Below, in pieces: positions 60,819 through 64,000 of a DNA stretch of 64,000 nucleotides. A program made the translations under genes and the position numbers. Under the pieces are notes generated by a model that did no database searches, was not told the origin of the DNA, and saw only the letters and a program-made list of their open reading frames with translations. Origin of the DNA: Winogradskyella sp. PC-19 (lineage in GTDB: Bacteria > Bacteroidota > Bacteroidia > Flavobacteriales > Flavobacteriaceae); contig NZ_CP019332.1 in assembly GCF_002163855.1 (NCBI RefSeq), positions 2,769,145 through 2,833,144 of the forward strand. Reading direction: 5' to 3'. Each line of letters opens with the position of its first letter. The first letter of the stretch is position 1.

Positions 60819-62015
60819 TTACAAGCGTTTCTTCTCATTTGCGTCATTAAGTACATACTCTATCCCATTTTCTATAAGTATACCATACGTTTTTCCAGAA
60901 AACTTTATAGTGCCATGATGAACATCTGTATTAATTACCTTACCGTCATAGATGGTCTTTATAATATCAGTAGGTGTGTGTCCAATTACAATCTTTTTGG
61001 CGTCAAATTGTTCTAAAATTAAGTTTAAGTCTTTACCACTTACTTTTTCTCTCGCCAAACCTCTATGCCAAAATGGACCTTTTGTACTATATAGAAACTT
61101 TGATGTTTTCCCCTCTATTTTATTTAGGTTGTAGTACTGCTGGCGAACAATTTTATTGATTTCTTCTAAGCTTAAATTATACTTTAAAATACTTGGATTA
61201 AGACCACCATGAACAAAAATATAATCACCAATTTTCTCAATAACGTTTTTGGTAGAAAGCCATTTTCCAATCTCAGAATGCTTTGAATACAGAAATTTAA
61301 CAGCTTCCTTTTTGTTATCTGTTTGGCTAATAGCCTGTGCAGCCTTGATGTATTTGCCTAGATTATATCTGTAATCACCATAAAAATTAAGGATTTCGTG
61401 ATTACCCAAAATAAAATGCACATTCCCACCTTGAGACTTTGCATCATGCTCTAGCTTATATATTAGCCATAAAACTTGTGTTACGTTTTTACCTCTATCA
61501 ACAAAATCGCCATTTAATACCAAGTGTCCATTGCCAAATATCCAATTGTGATTTTCATCAATAATTTTATTAGCATACAAAAAGCTTACAAAAGCTTCGT
61601 AATTGCCTTCAATATCCGAAATAACTACTATTTTTTCAGTAGTATTATAATGTGTCTGAGGCGCATTATAATCTGAGTTTATAGATACGTAGAATGAGTT
61701 GGCGTCGTCGTTATCGACATTTACTTTGATAGAATCTTTATTAAACTTTGAGACTAATTTTAGTTTGTTTTCTTTCGTAATTCTATAGAGTAAAGAGTCG
61801 TCAATAATAAAAGGCCCATCTTGCCCATTAAAATCTATTGATTTTTTAGTTTTATTAGATTTAATTTGAGTTTTAGGAACTAGAACTTTGTCTGATTTTA
61901 CAGGCTTAGGGAATTTTGGTTCTTGGGCATATAAATTAGTATTTAATACTAAAAGAAGAATTAAAATAAAGCCTATTAGTGGTTTGCTTCTATATTTTGA
62001 AAACAAAAATTGCAT
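60819..62015 (-). CDS. Calcineurin-like metallophosphoesterase, Shewanella-type (SLP) protein phosphatase
   Basis: 398 residues with signal peptide (PLIGFILILLLVLNTNLYAQ, ~13-31). Metallophosphoesterase motifs: KIVVISDIEGNYEAFVSFL (~126-144, usual GDxHG appears as SDIEGN), LVLNGDFVDRGKNVTQVLWL (~164-183), FILGNHEILNFYGDYRYN (~200-217), YIFVHGGLNPS (~265-275) and KIVIGHTPT (~342-350). The GDxVDRG and GNHE boxes are complete. This pattern is that of bacterial PPP-like Shelphs, which can dephosphorylate protein Tyr/Ser. It is exported and convergent with the cotH-like kinase gene, only six bases away. Confidence 0.85.
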   Translation of the reverse strand: MQFLFSKYRSKPLIGFILILLLVLNTNLYAQEPKFPKPVKSDKVLVPKTQIKSNKTKKSIDFNGQDGPFIIDDSLLYRITKENKLKLVSKFNKDSIKVNVDNDDANSFYVSINSDYNAPQTHYNTTEKIVVISDIEGNYEAFVSFLYANKIIDENHNWIFGNGHLVLNGDFVDRGKNVTQVLWLIYKLEHDAKSQGGNVHFILGNHEILNFYGDYRYNLGKYIKAAQAISQTDNKKEAVKFLYSKHSEIGKWLSTKNVIEKIGDYIFVHGGLNPSILKYNLSLEEINKIVRQQYYNLNKIEGKTSKFLYSTKGPFWHRGLAREKVSGKDLNLILEQFDAKKIVIGHTPTDIIKTIYDGKVINTDVHHGTIKFSGKTYGILIENGIEYVLNDANEKKRL

Positions 62016-62189
62016 AAATTATAAGATACAAAAAAAAGAACGAAATAGCTTAAAGAATAGTATAATTTATAATAAGAATTCTGATAGCGTTTAATTGTAA
62101 AGTTAGGTTTGTTATTATTGATTTTATGAGCTTAGATTAGCTCGGTAAGTCAACTGAAATTATCGTTCTCTAAAAGCAGTATTAGTAGG

Positions 62190-63170
62190 TTAAAATTTAT
62201 AACCCAATTTAAAATTCAAATTTTTAAATCTAGAATTGACAGTGTTAATGTCATCTATAAAAATACCGAACTTATAATCTGGATAATAGCTTAGTGTCAC
62301 TTCAAAATCAGTTAAGATTTGTGCGCCTATCTCAAAACCGTAAATCACTTTGGTGTCAGAGCTGTCTACATTTTGAAAAACAACACTGCTAGTATCAGTG
62401 TAATCATACTTTAATAGAACTGCGCCTATCGAAGCACCTATAAATGGATAGATAGTCGCATTGCTTTTCGAAAAGTAGTATTTAGGAGCAATAGTTAGTT
62501 GTACTGATGATATTTTATTATCGAAAGTCGAAAATTCATATGCAGTTTTAAAATTATACTGTAAAGTAAAATCGTAAAATAATCTTCCTGTTAGACTACC
62601 TAAATGTTTTGGAGAGATATTTATACTAACAAAAGCGCTAAGTCCACCTTCTGAATTTGTTAACGAAGGATTATCATTGACCATGAACTCAAGTTCTTGG
62701 GAGTAATAGCCAAACCCGAAATCGTAATTGATAATGCTTTCTTGATTTGCGTAGCTTTGGTCTTTTTTCTGGCGCTTAGATAATTCAAAATCTTCAGAGT
62801 AACTTTCACAATTAGTATATTCTTCTATTAGTTGAGCAATTAAGCCTTCAGAAATATCACTTTTTGAAGTTTTTGTCCTTACCGAAACACAATCACTAAA
62901 AATAACCAAAAGTTTCCCTCGGTTTTTTCCGTTGGTAGAAGGGTAAGAAAGGTTTTCTAAATATACCAATCCAGAGCTATTCTTCTTGTTCTCGATGAAA
63001 TATCTATTGGTTTCAGTGGTCTTATAGAAACCTACCTCCGGTGTATCTTTTAAAGTTTTAACTTCAGTATTAACACCTTCGATTTTAATTTTATTTGATT
63101 GTGAATACAAAGAATTTGAAAGTAGGAATATTGATATTATGGAAAACGAAAGTGCATTTTTAAGATTCAT
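62190..63170 (-). CDS. Outer-membrane beta-barrel protein
   Basis: 326 residues with signal peptide (NALSFSIISIFLLSNSLYSQ). Residues ~25-150 are a soluble part of unknown type with a stress on charged residues. Residues ~150-326 show alternating beta strands with aromatic belts: INYDFGFGYYSQELEFMV, GGLSAFVSINISP, RLFYDFTLQYNFKTAYEF, VQLTIAPKYYFSKSNATIYPFIGASIGAVLLKYDY, YGFEIGAQILTDFEVTLSYYPDY, and a terminal NLNFKLGYKF ending in Phe, as needed for BAM insertion. No family name beyond barrel. The 62016-62189 gap has no other feature. Confidence 0.8.
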   Translation of the reverse strand: MNLKNALSFSIISIFLLSNSLYSQSNKIKIEGVNTEVKTLKDTPEVGFYKTTETNRYFIENKKNSSGLVYLENLSYPSTNGKNRGKLLVIFSDCVSVRTKTSKSDISEGLIAQLIEEYTNCESYSEDFELSKRQKKDQSYANQESIINYDFGFGYYSQELEFMVNDNPSLTNSEGGLSAFVSINISPKHLGSLTGRLFYDFTLQYNFKTAYEFSTFDNKISSVQLTIAPKYYFSKSNATIYPFIGASIGAVLLKYDYTDTSSVVFQNVDSSDTKVIYGFEIGAQILTDFEVTLSYYPDYKFGIFIDDINTVNSRFKNLNFKLGYKF

Positions 63171-63228
63171 AACTTTTCTTTTTTAAGTAAAGTTACATAT
63201 AAATGACTAAACGTAGTAATTGAAAAAA

Positions 63229-64000
63229 TCAGTCAATCAAAATTTCTAAAATCTGAATCGCAGCTTCACTAATCTTAGTGCCTGGTCCAAATACAGCGAC
63301 TGCTCCAGCATCAAATAAGTACTGATAATCTTGTTTTGGGATTACACCACCGACAATTACCATAATATCATCTCGGCCGTAAGCCTTTAGTTCTTCAATA
63401 ACTTGTGGTACTAATGTTTTATGACCTGCAGCAAGAGAAGATACTCCTAAAATATGCACATCATTTTCAACGGCTTGTTTGGCAGCTTCTTTTGGTGTTT
63501 GAAAAAGAGGTCCAATATCTACATCAAAACCAACATCGGCATATCCAGTAGCAACTACTTTGGCACCACGGTCATGACCATCTTGCCCCATTTTTGCAAC
63601 CATAATACGTGGGCGACGTCCATCTTGTTCGGCAAATGTATCTGCCAATTCTCGAGCTTTTTTAAAGCTACTATCGTCTTTTATTTCTTTACTATACACA
63701 CCAGAGAATGATTTTATTTGTGCTTTATAACGTCCAAATTCTGCCTCAAGCGCGTCACTAATTTCGCCTAATGTCGCACGTTTTCGAGCTGCATCTACTG
63801 CTAAAGCTAATAAATTTTCTTGACCTGACTTTGCGGCTTGTGTTAGTTTAGAAAGCGCATCATTTACATCTGTCGTATTTCTTTCAGCTTTAATTTGCTC
63901 TAAGCGTTCAATTTGTTGAAGTCTTACCGTTTGGTTATCAACTTCAAGTATATGTAATGGGTCTTCTTCCTCAAGTCTGTATTTGTTGACACCTACAATG
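63229..64000 (-). CDS. Methylmalonyl-CoA mutase, C-terminal part (cut by window edge)
   Basis: The last 256 residues are visible and the frame is open through 64000, so the 5' part lies outside. The end of the catalytic TIM barrel (VGVNKYRLEEEDPLHIL) and a helical linker precede the B12-binding domain: KMGQDGHDRGAKVVATGYADVG (DGHDRG is the DxHxxG motif whose His binds cobalt), GPLFQTPKEAAKQAVENDVHILGVSSLAAGH, and IVGGVIPKQDYQYLFDAGAVAVFGPGT. Isomerises (R)-methylmalonyl-CoA and succinyl-CoA in propionate metabolism. Position and B12 domain fit the large (catalytic) subunit of the two-subunit enzyme. Confidence 0.95.
   Translation of the reverse strand, partial: IVGVNKYRLEEEDPLHILEVDNQTVRLQQIERLEQIKAERNTTDVNDALSKLTQAAKSGQENLLALAVDAARKRATLGEISDALEAEFGRYKAQIKSFSGVYSKEIKDDSSFKKARELADTFAEQDGRRPRIMVAKMGQDGHDRGAKVVATGYADVGFDVDIGPLFQTPKEAAKQAVENDVHILGVSSLAAGHKTLVPQVIEELKAYGRDDIMVIVGGVIPKQDYQYLFDAGAVAVFGPGTKISEAAIQILEILID

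Noticed and set aside
63229-63699. Stand-alone small B12-binding protein at the right edge
   Set aside because: The frame is open to the window edge with continuous methylmalonyl-CoA mutase sequence before the apparent GTG start, so it is the C-terminal part of the large subunit, not a separate gene.
1-64000. tRNA, rRNA, CRISPR arrays, insertion sequences, prophage
   Set aside because: Gaps between genes are short and contain no cloverleaf-like or CCA-ended segments, regular spacer repeats, transposase or integrase coding frames. The pRiA4b ORF-3-like gene alone is not evidence of a plasmid or transposon.

Overview
The window is A+T-rich chromosomal DNA from a member of the Bacteroidota, almost certainly a (probably marine) Flavobacteriaceae. 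The basis is: secreted proteins with the type IX secretion system (T9SS) type B C-terminal domain; promoters of the Bacteroidota form TTG-N18..21-TAnnTTTG instead of E. coli-type boxes; lineage-typical families (DUF5606, DUF5683, DUF6122, DUF349, OstA-like, long LepB); and gene orders such as parA-parB-DUF5683-dapB-lepB. I cannot fix the genus. No rRNA, tRNA, CRISPR array, transposase or prophage was seen. Most of the window is core genome.

Layout. 1-9.85 kb: three consecutive minus-strand T9SS type B cargo genes; the first is cut by the window edge and carries 11 tandem ~95-residue modules. 9.87-15.24 kb: an ABC-2 exporter pair, a pRiA4b ORF-3-like protein, heme A synthase (CtaA/COX15), a GNAT acetyltransferase and CCA-adding enzyme. 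15.3-24.9 kb: a cell-surface glycan (LPS core or O-antigen type) block with two methyltransferases, GT4, two WaaE-like GT2, a NodB-type deacetylase, two tandem galactosyltransferase-like GT2, another methyltransferase, GT9 and a WaaP/Kdo-kinase-like protein, in mixed orientations. 25.0-28.3 kb: dapD, ruvX, def, DUF5606, mazG. 28.3-30.4 kb: a small accessory stretch with a VOC protein, a zinc-ribbon membrane protein broken by an in-frame TGA, a SMI1/KNR4 protein, a small membrane protein, and inverted-repeat-containing spacers.

30.4-47.1 kb, mostly minus strand: DUF349 protein, aroE, two tandem DUF368 (PopT-type undecaprenyl-phosphate translocase) genes, a TPR protein, a class III aminotransferase, an OstA/LptA-like protein, purA, a Fur-family regulator, rel/spoT, a CIA30 protein, a plus-strand lipoprotein gene frameshifted in a T7 run, DUF721, a small lipoprotein and recF. 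47.2-53.7 kb, plus strand: TPR membrane protein, ribH, two small related membrane proteins, mutL, two tandem rhomboid proteases and an EEP-family nuclease/phosphatase. 53.7-59.3 kb, minus strand: parA, parB, DUF5683, dapB, lepB, WbqC and DUF6122 as one compact operon. 59.4-64.0 kb: a secreted CotH-type protein convergent with a calcineurin-like phosphatase, an outer-membrane barrel protein, and the 3' part of methylmalonyl-CoA mutase running off the edge.

Envelope biogenesis is the main theme: surface glycan synthesis, carrier-lipid recycling (DUF368), OstA, signal peptidase, DAP synthesis (dapB, dapD) and T9SS cargo. It is mixed with replication, repair and partition genes (recF, DUF721, mutL, ruvX, parAB) and stress or nucleotide control (rel/spoT, mazG, purA, Fur). 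The features most worth a second look are two genes broken at single positions, a WaaP-like gene whose coding frame extends upstream of any normal start codon, the accessory island with its spacer elements, and the 11-module T9SS adhesin-like protein.
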